This document shows positions 1 to 11,173 of a stretch of 64,000 nt of DNA, piece after piece. The notes beneath the pieces were generated by a model that was given only the letters and a program-made list of their open reading frames with translations, ran no database searches and was not told the DNA's origin. The position numbers and the translations under genes were made by a program. Each line of letters starts with the position of its first letter. The first letter of the stretch is position 1. Origin of the DNA: Volvox africanus (lineage: Eukaryota; Chlorophyta; Chlorophyceae; Chlamydomonadales; Volvocaceae). The stretch lies in the NCBI GenBank assembly GCA_030268105.1, contig BSDZ01000015.1:558001-622000 (forward strand). Direction: 5' to 3'.

Positions 1-924
1 AGCCAACATATTCACATACAGAGATACGTACAAGCTCATCACGGAAGGACAGCAGGTAGCTGCTGGTAGGCAAATCATTCCTCGCCCTGTATCGGATGGA
101 TGACTATCGGGGGTGGTGGCCGCGGCCGGGGAGAGGTCCAGGTGGCCTGTGACTGTTTTATTACGGTTCGATTATCGCCTATGCGTGGGTCGATGCGACT
201 TTACAAGGCAATAAGCGAACTTAATATATGCATTCTAGTAATTAATATATTTGCATATATTTAGCTAGTTTGGCATGCTATGCATTGCGACCTGTCGCCT
301 CGCAAAGCCAACAGCATCACTCATGCGCCCGCCAAGCGAACGATCGACTTGGTCGGAAAGACTAAGGCGCAAGGCATAATATCGATAGAAATCTTTGAGT
401 AATAATATTTGTTATATCATTACATCACGTTTGACGCTTATGATTCGCGAGTGTGAGAAGTGCGGAAGTCGCAGTGGTTGTTCGGCAACCGAATATCGCT
501 ATTCGGACCCTGACATCTTGCGAATGCCGGGAAGGCTTATGTATTGATGTATTTGGATATCAAAGGTACGCATTAGGGTTGATCACACTTGTGATCGGCA
601 ATCCAGTGTGAGTTGTACCGCGTATCGGTATCGCAAGTATAATAGATGCGAGGACGGCCGGATGGAGCGTCGAACATTATCCGGATCAGCATCTGAATGA
701 TTATCTAAGCTAACACTATTGATAGTTGCTCTATTGACACGTTATCGGCCTGAGCTTTGCTATAAGCCGTATGATGATCGCCGCCCGCTGGGTCTGACCG
801 CCGATCATATCATTGTCATCTGTCAATCATTGAAAGTTGCATCTTTCCTTGCTCTGAAGTCTTCCACTGCTCATATTATCACATCTGAGTGCTTTGCTGT
901 TCAAGAGCACTCCGGCACTAGTGT
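1..924. other. Gene-free left edge
   Basis: No open frame with protein-like composition is visible on either strand. The stretch is more AT-rich than the gene regions and ends where the truncated integrase part of the retrotransposon begins. It could contain the missing end of that element, but no long terminal repeat pair could be recognised. Confidence 0.5.
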
Positions 925-1583
925 CTAACGTTCAGACGCACAGATTAAGTGCATGAGCAAAGAAGGAGAGATACGACAGTATTCCCCCTCAGTTTTGGGC
1001 AGCACAACTACGAAGTCCATAGAAACACTCTCCCAAGGCGCATCCAGGACAGGCAAAGGTTGCAACAACACATGGCCCTTACCCGATAATGCCTTGTTAT
1101 GCTGGCACAAACTGTAGGTCTGCACGAAGTTCTCCGCATCCTTGGCCAAACAGCGCCACCAAAAAGAGCATTGAACCAACTTGACCAACCGCGTGCTACC
1201 AGGGTGTCCCGCTAACGGATCCTGGTGGAAACAGGCAAGGATGTCGTGGCAAAGAGCATCATCGGTACAGAACCCTCCATCCTTAGCCAAAGACCGTTCT
1301 GTTCGCGTAGGTGCTCTACGTTGCCTGGTGTAGCGAACCAGGGATCCGAAACGTAGGCAGCCTTCAATCGCTCTGCAAGGTCCGAAGCCACCGGCACCCC
1401 CTTATTTTGCGGGCGCAGGACAGGCGCTGCCAAGATCGCAGCGTGTAGTGATGGATGTCGACTGAGAGCGTCGGTAATATTGATATGTCCGGCGATATGC
1501 TCCCAGGTGCAGTTGAACCGAGCTAGGTACTCCATCCACCTAGCTTGCCGTCGGTTCAACGTGGGGACACTTTGCAAAAACAT
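925..1583 (-). pseudogene. RNase H end and integrase zinc-binding region, truncated
   Basis: From 1583 down, the RRQARWMEYLARF...HIAGHINITDALSRHP stretch is the typical end of gypsy RNase H, leading into the spacer before integrase. The frame at 1290-925 has HPGSTRLVKLVQ...FWW...CQHNKA, the H..H..C..C zinc-binding domain plus the PW(E/Q)SVSMDFVV start of the integrase core. The two frames overlap by about 79 bp and are shifted relative to each other. The core domain beyond its first strand is absent from this window. Confidence 0.8.
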
Positions 1584-1589
1584 CAGAGG

Positions 1590-2101
1590 TTTATGGTCAG
1601 TCTTTAGCGTGAATGGTCAGCCCTTGAGATAGCAGCGCCATTCCTTCAGGGCATGCAAAACTCCCAACACCTCCTGTTCCCCCGTGGTGCACCCAAAAAC
1701 TTCTTACTCGTGAAAGCGATTGGTCGCCCTTCTTGTAACAATACAGCACCACTCCCATAAAGTGAAGCATCGGACACTACTTCGAGACGGAATGGTAACG
1801 AATAATTGGGGAAAGCAAGGGTAATATTGTGGGTGACAATACGCTTCAGCTCTTCAAACGCCTATTGATATTCGGATGTCCAGGACTCAAGCGAAATGAA
1901 AGCTCCCTTGCATGTCAAGTTCGTAAGTGGGGCCGCAAGGATGGAGTATCGGTCAATGAACTTACGGAAGTAGTTGGTCAAGCCGAGGAACTTTCCCAGC
2001 TCCGTTAGGTTCTGAGGCGTGGGCCATTCACGAACCACGGCTACCTTCCGGAGGTCCATCTTAACGCCAGTGGCCGGCACAATGTGGCCCAAGTACTCCA
2101 C
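1590..2101 (-). pseudogene. RT thumb and start of RNase H, broken
   Basis: The frame from 2101 carries the EYLGH motif and the KVAVVREWPTPQN...LGKFLGLTNYFRKFI segment that marks the connection after gypsy reverse transcriptase. Further down (about 1800-1640) another frame shows the RNase H-like DASLYGSGAVLLQ strand with the first catalytic aspartate context, then a region with stops and a shift before TLKTDHKPLMFLQ. The region therefore holds both RT C-terminal and RNase H sequence, in at least two frames. Confidence 0.8.
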
Positions 2102-2109
2102 CTAAGGCT

Positions 2110-2827
2110 GCGCCCAAAAGCATTTGGCGCATTTAGCAAACAATTGCTCCCGCTTCATCACCTCAAGCACGAGCCTGAGATGCTCCAGATGCTCCTCGCG
2201 CATTTTGGAATAGACCAAAATGTCATTCAATTAGCAGATCACATACCTGTACATAAACGGTCTAAACATGCGGTCCATAACCGCCTGGAATGTCGCGGGT
2301 GCGTTAGTCCGCCCAAACGACAAGACCGTGTACTCGAAGTGGCCAAAGGGATTCCGAAAAGCCGTTTTCGGAATGTCAGACGCAGCGATGCGAATCTGAT
2401 TGTATCCCTGTTGCAGGTCAATCGAGCTGAACCTTTCGGCTTTACTGAGCTTTATTGAGCTTTATTGAGCTTTACTGAGCAGGTCATCAACGCACGGCAA
2501 AGGGTAGCAATTTTTAATCGTAGTCGCATTCAAAGCCCGATAGTCAATGCACAAACGCAAAGTCCCATCCTTCTTACCGAAAAACAATATTGGTGCAGAG
2601 TACGGGGATGTGCTGGGGCGAATCATACCTTTCACAAGCAAATCCGTCACCTGGCGCTTCACCTGGTCCAACTCCAGTGGACTTAACCTGTACATAGGTC
2701 GTGAAACGGGTTGTGCTCCAGGCACGAGTAGTATGGTGTGATCGACAGGACACATAGGTGGCAGCCCAGGTATGTCATGAAAAACGTCTGCATACTCCTG
2801 CAATAGAGCTTCGACCTCAGGATCCAC
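2110..2827 (-). pseudogene. Reverse transcriptase, broken (N-terminal and palm segments)
   Basis: Residues from 2827 down show the classical gypsy RT start: an acidic [12 protein letters not shown] segment, then a PVDHTI strand, a RPMYRLSP segment, a [12 protein letters not shown] stretch and an [12 protein letters not shown] motif. Frame and continuity are then lost around 2240-2460, where a short tandem of GAGCTTTATT-like units sits. The catalytic centre follows near 2235-2260, where the usual Y-x-D-D box reads as a stop followed by L-N-D-I-L-V, so one catalytic aspartate is replaced by asparagine. An in-frame stop lies just before the YLGH motif. The enzyme is inactive by several independent lesions. 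Confidence 0.85.
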
Positions 2828-2833
2828 AGAGGT

Positions 2834-3301
2834 TTAAGCGGAGGTGGCATTCAAATGCAACCGAGGCCTCACAAGCAGTCCATGGGCGCCCTTCCGTATC
2901 ATCCGAACGGCTTCCTTGCACCCAACTGGCTTGGGTTCAGTTCGCTTGCCTAGCGTGGCCGCAGCGAAATTAACCATTGGCTCCGCCACAGACCTACCCC
3001 CCTCTGGTGCGACATCTGCAAACGACCTGAAAGGCACTTTGCACGACAGAGTCTCCTTGCACGAGCAAAGGGTCCCTGACTCCATGTCGAGACTAGCCCG
3101 GTATTGCCGTAATGTCGAAGACCCCAGTATATATGCTGCGGTATCCACGAGACCCTGCAGCACATATGGTCGGGTCGCAACACGCCAAGGGCCTATTGTT
3201 AGGCTAAGGGTGACCCTTCCCATGACGGGATGCTTACCCCCGTCCTCCAGGGCAACCTGCGAACACTCCGACGACTGTGGGGTCAACCCCAGCGCATTCA
3301 C
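2834..3301 (-). pseudogene. Retrotransposon protease-like fragment
   Basis: The 155-residue minus-strand frame contains a VDTAAYILG segment, followed about ten residues later by a YRASLDMESGTL-like stretch. This resembles the C-terminal half of the retropepsin-like protease of Ty3/gypsy elements, where an ILG motif precedes a (Y/L)xAxxDxxxGTL strand. The catalytic aspartate motif is not clearly intact; VDTAA is the nearest candidate. It lies directly upstream of the reverse transcriptase fragment, with a stop between the two. The class is inferred from position and motif. Confidence 0.6.
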
Positions 3302-3660
3302 CTCTGCTGCAGGAGCGCAATGAGACGTTCACTCTCGGACGGGTCCCTGACGTCCACAGAAATGTGGATAGTGGCGATGAGCCCCTGGATGGTGGTACAG
3401 GAACTCGGAATGCAAGGCATGGGGCCGCCGCAGTCGGTGGGGCAAGGATGGCTCAGTGAGAGGGGCTGGACCATTGATGGCATGAGGATGCATGGGCGGG
3501 GAGAGTGAGGCAGGTTGATAGATTGCGTGCTGTGCGTGGCAGTGCGGAGGTTGAGAATCTGGCTTATTGCTGCAATCGCCTCTACTGCGCAGCAGTATGG
3601 AACGAAGAGCCCAATGCGTGGCTTAAAAGGGCCGGGTGCATTCTTGTATGCACGCACGCA

Positions 3661-5964
3661 CGCATGGCATGCTGCAGGTGATTATGACAGCATACTTGTT
3701 ATGACAGTGTCGTAGCTGGTGATGACTCGGGAACCTATTCCCTAATCAAAAAGTACATAAATGTTCATTTTTGTACATATGTATCTATACATACACACAT
3801 ACATACATCCATGCATACACTTTCGGCGGTCAATTCAGCGCCCAGGTCGCATCAAGGCGCCAGGCAGTTTCATTTCTGGTTATTGATTGGCACATTACTG
3901 GATTATATATTCCAGCAGCACCAGATGGCTCACTGCTGACACGGGCAGCAGGCCTCCAATGCGGTGCCCACATCCCCGCCACCCATCTGGTGACTGGTAC
4001 CATCAGCAGGGGGCAATCCATGGAAGGCTTATGATGGATGGGGATTTGGTCAAATGGATGCATACATGCATCAACGATAGTGGATGTTTTCACTGGTTCA
4101 ATGCATTGAGTGAACGGCGTTTTGAATCATAGGCCCCAGACAACTTAGGGGCTGGTATGTGAACGTCTGTATAAATTTGCTTGGCAGGTACATATGCATA
4201 CCTGCCCAGGTAATTGTGGGGAACTCGCACTCCAGCAATAGTCATTATTACTGCACCCTGTGTGCTACATTGGTGCGAATGGCCATTACTAACCCGAAGT
4301 CCCGGGCTTGTACCCCGACTGCAGCATACAGGATCATCAAGATAACGTGACAGGACGCACATGAATCCCATCCGCCAGGGCTGACGCGGCCTCAGAGTTA
4401 AGATCTGTCGCCGAGTAAAGTTAAGTGGGCGGTGGTGCTGGGAAAACAAAAGAACCCCATCCGTTGGATGGGTGCACGGCACAAGCTGCTCTACATACGA
4501 GGTGCCAGGGCCGCCCAGGGACGTTCGCTGCAGGGCGGGAAGGATTGTAACGGGGGGATTCACACCCTGGCATCGCGCGCTATTGCACCTCGTGTTATAA
4601 GAATCATCTGCTAACCTGTCATACTAACAAAGGTTACTTACATGAGTGTGCAGGCGTGCCTGTGCAAGTCGCTATGTACCTTATCGCTACCACATCGAGA
4701 TGTACCCAAACACATAAATCGGCTTGGTTGATGCCAGCAACATGCTAAGCATGCAGGTCTGGTTCAATTTGGGGGGTTAAGTCTTTCTTTGTGTCTTGTG
4801 TGGCCAGCAGCAGTGCGATCCGGGTCTGCAGAGCTGCCCCGCACTTGGGTGTCGCAGGTGGGTTGCCAGTCAGGCTCAGGTCCCCTCCCCTTTACCGGGG
4901 TTAAGGAGGCGCCTTTCGTGGCGTTGTGGCGGGCAGCTAACGGCGGGCGGGCAGCTAACGCCCAGTGGCGGGCAGCCTGTACACCGCGGGTCAAAGGACT
5001 TGCCGTACCCCTTGGGCGTCGAGGGTACGCTAACTGTCATGATCAGTGTACCATTTGACAATCCCCCTGTTTGTCGAAACGACGAACGGACAAACAGACC
5101 GGCGCGCAGTTGCTGCGGTAGCGGCGGTAGCCAGCCATACACTGGCTGGTTGTATTAATACTGCGCGGTGGCTATCACCAGCAGCAGCAGGAACACAGCA
5201 GGCCCCCGGGCAGGCCCCCTGCCTTTGGGGACGGTTAATAATCCAAAAGACATTAGTAATAGCTCCTAATAACTTGCCGCTGAGAAACAACAAATAAAAC
5301 TCTTCATCCCATCAAGGGAGATCGCGGGGGAAATGCTTAATCGAAAACACGCACGTAAGGTTTCTCGGTCATGTACGGATCGACGCCGGGTTTAACGTAA
5401 CGAATCTACCCAGCAATAATCGTAATAATGCATTTTGAGGTTTATTGTACCATTGCCATCGTGTACTTCGGGCACAAAAGGGTAAAGAACAGGCGCTACC
5501 GGGTGCTGATGGCGGGTAGTCCTTCCTGAAGGAACATGCATCGCATATTTAGGTGTGTGGACGCGTGACGGGCAGGATGCGAGGCCGAACGTACGTGACG
5601 ACGCATCGCTCACGACAAAATTGGGTGGGATACGACATACGGGCGGGGAGATCCGGGTGGCGGGTGCATGATAGGTATCGGGGATTAATCCATACGGTTC
5701 CCTACCTGTTTGGGAATTGCTCGTGTAACCATCATGAACTATGCTTGTTTGATAATTGAAAAACACAGGTATAGGGAAAGGGAAGTATGATCGTGTATGT
5801 TGCGCTTCCTAAGGGACTGAAACGCCATCGCCAAGCTGGCATTTTCGGAGCGGTCACGATTTCTAGTGCCGTACGATATTGATAACCTCATACGCTCCGC
5901 CCCACAATTACCTTTAATTTTATTAAACATTTTCCCACAGTGGTCTTGTTAGCCAGGCAATAAA
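3661..5964. other. Intergenic, no gene seen
   Basis: Many short open frames occur on both strands but none has a recognisable motif, a plausible exon chain or biased composition. A short (TACA)n-like tract lies near 3775-3825. The last bases form the 5' flank of the rhodanese gene. No clear promoter element was recognised. Confidence 0.4.
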
Positions 5965-8900
5965 ATGCAGTCGGCCTTAGCATCTGCAGGTGCTCAAAAG
6001 GCGATATGCAAGCCTTTGAGGCCAACTACGTATAAGCGCGCGCTCATCGCGGCTCGGTCATGCGCATCAGCACCTGAGACTTCAACCTCGAGAGAGCACC
6101 TAGCTTTGGCTGTTGCCTCATTTCTTACCTCGACGATTGTAGCTGTGACTTCTGCATCGCCGGCCTTCGCCGATGACGCAATTGCTGTTGCCATCTCCTC
6201 TACACCCGCGGAGACCGCATCGGCTTTGGAAGCAGTCATCGAGGGTAGGATGTTGCTGCACCGAAGGCATCATGATACCGAAGGCATCCTTGATGATACC
6301 TGTATTGGCGACATGCAAGGGAGAATTTTGTAAAGGAGTTAAGGGTTTTAGGGTTTTTAGGGTTTGACTGTATGATACTGTATTTTCATTTTGCAATGCG
6401 CTTTGGCTATCCGCTCCCTGGAAATGTTGCACGTTTTAGTTTTACCGCCTATGGCCTGTAAATTGCTTGCATATGATCGTTTTTACACATAGGATTATAA
6501 ACTCTCTTGCTTGGATTATAATATTGTTATGATTTGTTTATTCATGCTTGAAATGCAGGAGCGGACGCTGTTGATGCATCTGCGGAAGTGGTACGTCCTT
6601 CATTCCCTTGCGACCTCCACCTTCGGCGCTGGTCTGATTCGTTGGCGCTTTGTGATTGTTGTCTATTGCTCAATTCCTAGTGCAAGTCCATTTCCATGCT
6701 TCCCGATCTGTGCCCATGTGGATTATGCACCTATTATACATCTGCAGGAGGATTAGAGGTTTTGCGGGCCCCTATTTGCATCGCAAATGTAACCAACTGT
6801 TGCAAAGCCTTGTGCTAATTGGGTTCTCAAGCGGCGGTACCACTTCTCACAAATTCCTGATTTATTCCATTCCCTTCTTCCTCCCACACTCCCACTGGCT
6901 CGTTCGTCGACTCCTCCAGGAGGTGGCTGGGGTTGCGGAGGCTCCTCCCCCATGTAAGTGGGGCCGTCCAGGACTCAGGGTAGTAGTATTTAAATCCTTC
7001 TGGGCTGGCAGGACCGTGCGCAAGGAAGCAGCCCACTCCCCATTGCCCTGAGGGCCCCCCCGTATCATACCGCCTCTACCATCACCATTACCACCACCGC
7101 CGCCTCCACCACCACCACCACCATCATCAATCTCACCCCATAACTGCTATGATGGCGATGATGATGGTGATGATTACTGCCTAGCTTTCCTTAACTGTAT
7201 CACATATAGGTTTTGGTCCATTGTTTATTTTTAAGTGATTAGTATTATGAACTCATGGTCCCACACCACCCAAAGGTACCTCTGTGCTTACCGATCCCCG
7301 ACTATTTGATTTACCGATGCAACTGCAGCAGTTACACCGGCTTCGGAGCCAGGCGCCTTCTTCCGAGAATCCCTGGTAGTGGAGGTGGTGGATGCCTCGT
7401 CTGAGGAGCTCCCTGTCCCCGCCCCTGCCCCTGCCGTGGAAGCCGAGGGAGTGAGTGAGACTGTTTTGGTCTCCAACCCTTCGGTCGTTGACGAGCCGGT
7501 TATCGAGGAGGTTCCGATAGCCAGCAGCCCCACCCCAACCGATGCCGCAGTCCCCAATCCCGACCTGCAGCCGGTGGACCTCCAGCCTCAGGCCGAGGCC
7601 GAGGCTGAGGCTGAGGCTGAGGCTGCCCTGCCGGAAGAAGCTGAGGCTGTGGTGGTGGCCGCTCCCGAAGTTTTGGCAGTGGAGGCGGTGCCCGAGATCA
7701 CTGCAGTGGCAGCCTCTGGCTCCGAAACCACTGAGCTGACGAGTTCACAGCCCGTAGAAGCAGTTCTGGCCGAGCAGTCTGCACCGGTGGACGAGCTTAC
7801 CGCAGCTGCAGCGGTGGCGGGAGAGACGGGGGCTGGGGAGGAGTCAGTTGTGGCTGCTGCAGAGGAGCCGGTGCCGGTTCCTGCAGCCGTGGGAGGAGTG
7901 TCAGAGGACGTAGAGGCATCCAGCCTCGCAACCGTCGTTGAAACGGTGGTTCCGGAGCTGCCTACCATACCAGAGCCGGTGGCGGCGGCGGAGGCCACCG
8001 AACCAGCGGCTGCCGCCGCCGCCGCTGCTGCGTCCGTTTCTTCCGAGTCCACTGCAGCGGCAACGGCAGCGACCACAGGTGGCGGCCTGGACCTGCAGGC
8101 TTTATTTGCCGGGGCCAGCGCGGCAGGCTCTTCCGGCGAGGGTCCCTCCGCTGAGACCCTGACGTACGGGGTGCTGGGTGCTACGGCGGTGTCCTTCATC
8201 GCCACCTTCCTTGTGGCACCTCGTTTCAAGGAGGCGTTCAAGGTAGGTGGGGGGAGAGGGACGGGGGAGAGAGGGAGGGAAATGGACGGATACGAGGCGG
8301 GGACGATGAGGCAAGTCAGGGGGAAGAGGGAGAAGGGGAGGTTACACGATACGAGAAACTCGCCTAGGTGCGGGGAGAGGGGAGGATTACGGGAGGGAAT
8401 AGAAGATAATTGCATAGCAGAAGGCCGCAGAGTGTAGTGTACACACCACTGCTTGACGGGGGGCCGTGTCAGTGAGCTAAGGCGACGTCAGTATCTAACT
8501 GAGGCGCAGATACCCGTTCAACCCCGGTCTTAGGGTTTCGTCACACCCTGTTGCTTCATAAGGCCCGAGCTCGGCCGATATTAGTTTGGTTTCTCCGGCG
8601 TTGTCCGGTAATGCTGTGTTCCGGTCCGAGGGCGGCCCCGACCTTGGGCCCCAATTGTCAGCTCGGGTCTCATCTTCAGTGCTGCCCAAAGGGGCTGACC
8701 GTCAGGTTGCGTGATGCAGTTTTTTGCTTTCCTCCCCCGGCAGAGGCAGAGGGGCAGCTTCTCCCAAACATGGTAGCGCAAACTGTTAGGGACCATATAA
8801 TGACTCACATGGAGTACGAAGCGCTCCCCGATAGGTTCCTGTGACCCATGGGTCTGTTCATTGTTTACCACACCTCGCCCCCCGTCCACCCCGCAAAACC

Positions 8901-11173
8901 TACCGAGCACGCGGACCATTCCCCTGGCCCCTCAAAGCCACCCCTGTTGTCCCGGTGTCCAGGACGGGGCAGCAGCGCACCTTTCGTTGTACTGCAAAAC
9001 CCTGAGTACCTCCCCCTCGGCCCGTATGTACTTCCCCTCCGGCCGTGCAGGAGCCCGTGGACTGGCGGGAGATGCACGGCGTGCTGGCGGCGAAGGGTGT
9101 CAAGACAGTGACTGCCGCGGAGGCGTTTGCGAAGGCGAAGAAGGGGTGAGAGGGTGTGAGAGCGGATGGGGAGGGTTATGCGGATTCCGACGCCCTTTCC
9201 CGGGCCTGTCCTGTTCTGCCCAATGAGAGCTATGAGCTGCGGGTTTACAAGTGGACACAAATCTACAGATTTGCGATGTTGCGTTATTATTTATATTCTT
9301 GCGATATTGTAATATGTTCTTTGTTGTATTGATTGTTATTTATTTATATCTGTCTGTTGGCCTCCGTCCAGCAGTGAGCACGGCCCTCCCTCCCTCCTCC
9401 CTGTTCCGACGCTCTCCTCACCACCCTCTGTCCTCTACCCGTCCTCAGGGCGGTGATTCTGGATGTGCGGCTGGCGGACAGCTACGCCCGCCGCGCCGCT
9501 GCCCCCTCTGTCAACGTACCCCTCTATCAGCCCATTGCCGACTGGGACTTGGCCTCAATCATCCGCCGCGCCGGATTCGCATTTTTTGGTATCTTCGGAA
9601 CTGGTGGGTGGATTGCGGGGGTTGCGGGGAAAACCGGTGGGGGTACGAAAACACCCCACATGATCGCTCGGGGGGTGGGGGAAGAGTACGACAGAGCTGG
9701 AGTCGGGGAGAGCCGGAGTTGCCTCCAGGGCGGAGTGAGGTTGCGGAAGAGTAATCACCACCACTACAACCATTATAACCACTACAACCGCCAATTTTAG
9801 TGAAGTCATCCAATCAGTACTAGTACCAGTACGGGTGAAACGAGTCCAGTACACGGGTCGGGGTACAGACCCTCCATGCCATGATTCTTCCGTTTGCCTG
9901 TGGTGACGTGACGTTCCTGAACCGCTGCCCTGACTCCATCCCTCCTTCCCCCTCCCCCTCCCCCTCCCCCTCCCCCTTCCCCGCCGCGATGCCGTCAGAG
10001 CTGAATGAGACCTTCATTGCGGAAGTTGCGGCCAAGGTGCCCAAGAACAAGGAGGTGGGAGGTGGGAGGTGGGAGGAGAGCAGTGGACGCAGCAGCAGCA
10101 GGAGAGGGGGAGGGGAGCAGAAGGGGGTTAACACGGGGAAACCAAACACCTAAACGTTATTAAAACAATGCCGGCAGAGACTATTAGAGGAACGGGGCGT
10201 GTGTGTATGGCGGGATGAGCGTATGGCGCCTTGGAGGGGGGTTAGAAATGAACGGATAAAGGGCCTGCTAAAGCGCATACCCTTCATTCCCGGGGGAGGG
10301 GAAAGGAGGTCACTCCGTGCAAAACCCCTGCGCGCGGTTGTGTCCATTGCTGCCACCTGCTGGTGGACTCCGCAGGTAATAGTGATGTGCGAGACCGGGG
10401 GCAGTATCGACAACAAGCCCGGCACTCAGTTCGGCTTTCAGTCCAGGTGGGCGGTGAGGGGGCCGGGCAAGATGAAGTGGAGGGGGGGGAGGAAGAGGGT
10501 GCCAGGTACGGCGGGTAGCAAAGGGTTCAACGGCGGAGTGCACTGGCAACGGAGCCATGCGTGTTGTGTGTTGTGTTGGTCTTGGGGGGTACCTGGCGCT
10601 TTCCTGTCGCCCCCCCCCCAAGATTGGGCTGCGACATGGCCCCCGGCTTCCTCGGGGCATCTCGCGGTTTAACTTGGTTCGATTCCGTCGTGCAGGAGCC
10701 TCAAGGCGCTGTACTACCTGCAACAGGCCGGGTACGGCAAGGTGCTGCACATGAAGGTAACGCATGCGGTTCTCCTAAAAAAAGGCGTCCGTTAGGTCAG
10801 GCCTGATCGATTGGGACGGTATTGCTCGCTCTGGGGGTTGCTTAAACTATCTATCTAGCTGAGTCAGAACTCGGTACAGAAATGTCCACCACCTGCTCCA
10901 ACCTCAACCGCCGCCGCCCCTTATGGCCTCCTATTGCGACAGCCTCGATTGCGTCATAGTCCAGTCAGCACTTGGGGGAACCAATCCAGTTCCGAAACCA
11001 ACCAGAAATACTACATCTCGCTGCCCACAGCCGCTCGTGTGCATGTGCTCCCGACATAGGGTGGATTGGGTGACTGGCAGCGCGAGGGTCTGCCGCTGGC
11101 GGACGGATCTAACAATGCCAAGGAGCTGGAGCTGGTATCTTCCAACACATCCTCATCGCGTAGCCGCAAGTAG
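5965..11173 (+). CDS. Thylakoid rhodanese-domain protein, 10 exons, 603 aa
   Basis: Exons read as 5965-6244, 6559-6590, 6920-6953, 7329-8242, 9051-9145, 9449-9603, 9999-10054, 10376-10446, 10696-10756 and 11060-11173. All junctions are GT..AG and the phases close exactly on 1812 coding bases. The N-terminus looks like a plastid transit peptide, and the TSASPAFADD segment resembles a thylakoid-lumen cleavage site. Exon 4 encodes a roughly 250-residue Ala/Glu/Val/Pro-rich region with an AEAEAE run, then one membrane helix (TYGVLGATAVSFIATFLV). The remainder is a rhodanese domain: VILDVRL strand, candidate catalytic Cys in VIVMCETGG, then the RSLKALYYLQQAGY helix and a GGLGDW turn. It is probably anchored in the thylakoid. 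Relatives include plant STR, TROL and CAS proteins; which subgroup is unresolved. The small exons 2 and 3 are the least certain. Confidence 0.85.
6341..6365 (+). repeat. Short telomere-like GGGTTTTA repeats
   Basis: Three GGGTTT(T)TA-type units lie in intron 1 of the rhodanese gene. The TTTTAGGG unit matches the telomere repeat known from Chlamydomonas. Only about 25 bp is present, so this is an interstitial trace at most. Confidence 0.5.
7590..7625 (+). repeat. In-frame GAGGCY hexanucleotide array
   Basis: About six units of GAGGCC/GAGGCT lie inside exon 4 of the rhodanese gene. They encode an alternating Ala-Glu run, so length changes by whole units would keep the frame. Confidence 0.85.
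8325..8436 (+). repeat. Intronic dispersed repeat B, copy 1
   Basis: About 110 bp in intron 4 of the rhodanese gene share a diverged match with 36835-36951. Both contain a GAAACTCGCC core, a purine-rich GGGGAGAGGGGAGGA stretch and an AAGGCCGCAGAG end. Both copies are on the + strand, but the host genes face opposite ways, so the repeat is not tied to splice orientation. Confidence 0.7.
9643..9812 (+). repeat. Intronic dispersed repeat A, copy 1
   Basis: About 165 bp in intron 6 of the rhodanese gene are nearly identical to the reverse complement of 31630-31831 in an MSH2 intron. The shared block runs from TACGAAAACACCCCACATG to an (ACTACAACC)n-like tail and ends near AGTGAAGTCATC. The other copy has extra tail units and a small insertion before that end. 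No terminal inverted repeats were seen. Confidence 0.85.
9941..9977 (+). repeat. CCCCTC hexanucleotide array in polypyrimidine tract
   Basis: About six CCCCTC units lie directly upstream of the 3' splice site of exon 7 (9999) of the rhodanese gene, where a pyrimidine tract is expected. Confidence 0.8.

Larger units (their letters stand above)
925..3660 (-). mobile_element. Decayed Ty3/gypsy-type LTR retrotransposon, internal region
   Basis: Reading down the minus strand, the fragments follow the pol order of Ty3/gypsy elements: protease-like segment, reverse transcriptase, RNase H, then the zinc-binding start of integrase. The pieces lie in different frames and are separated by stops, so the element cannot make its proteins. 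The integrase stops soon after its zinc-finger and linker region, so the 3' part is missing, and no flanking LTRs were recognised. The 3298-3660 segment ahead of the protease is open but has no recognisable domain and may be remnant gag or spacer. Order and motif content make the class assignment secure; the family is not assigned. Confidence 0.85.

Noticed and set aside
7588..8415. 275-residue minus-strand open frame
   Set aside because: It lies antisense to exon 4 of the rhodanese gene and its Ala/Ser/Thr composition is the mirror of the GC-rich coding strand.
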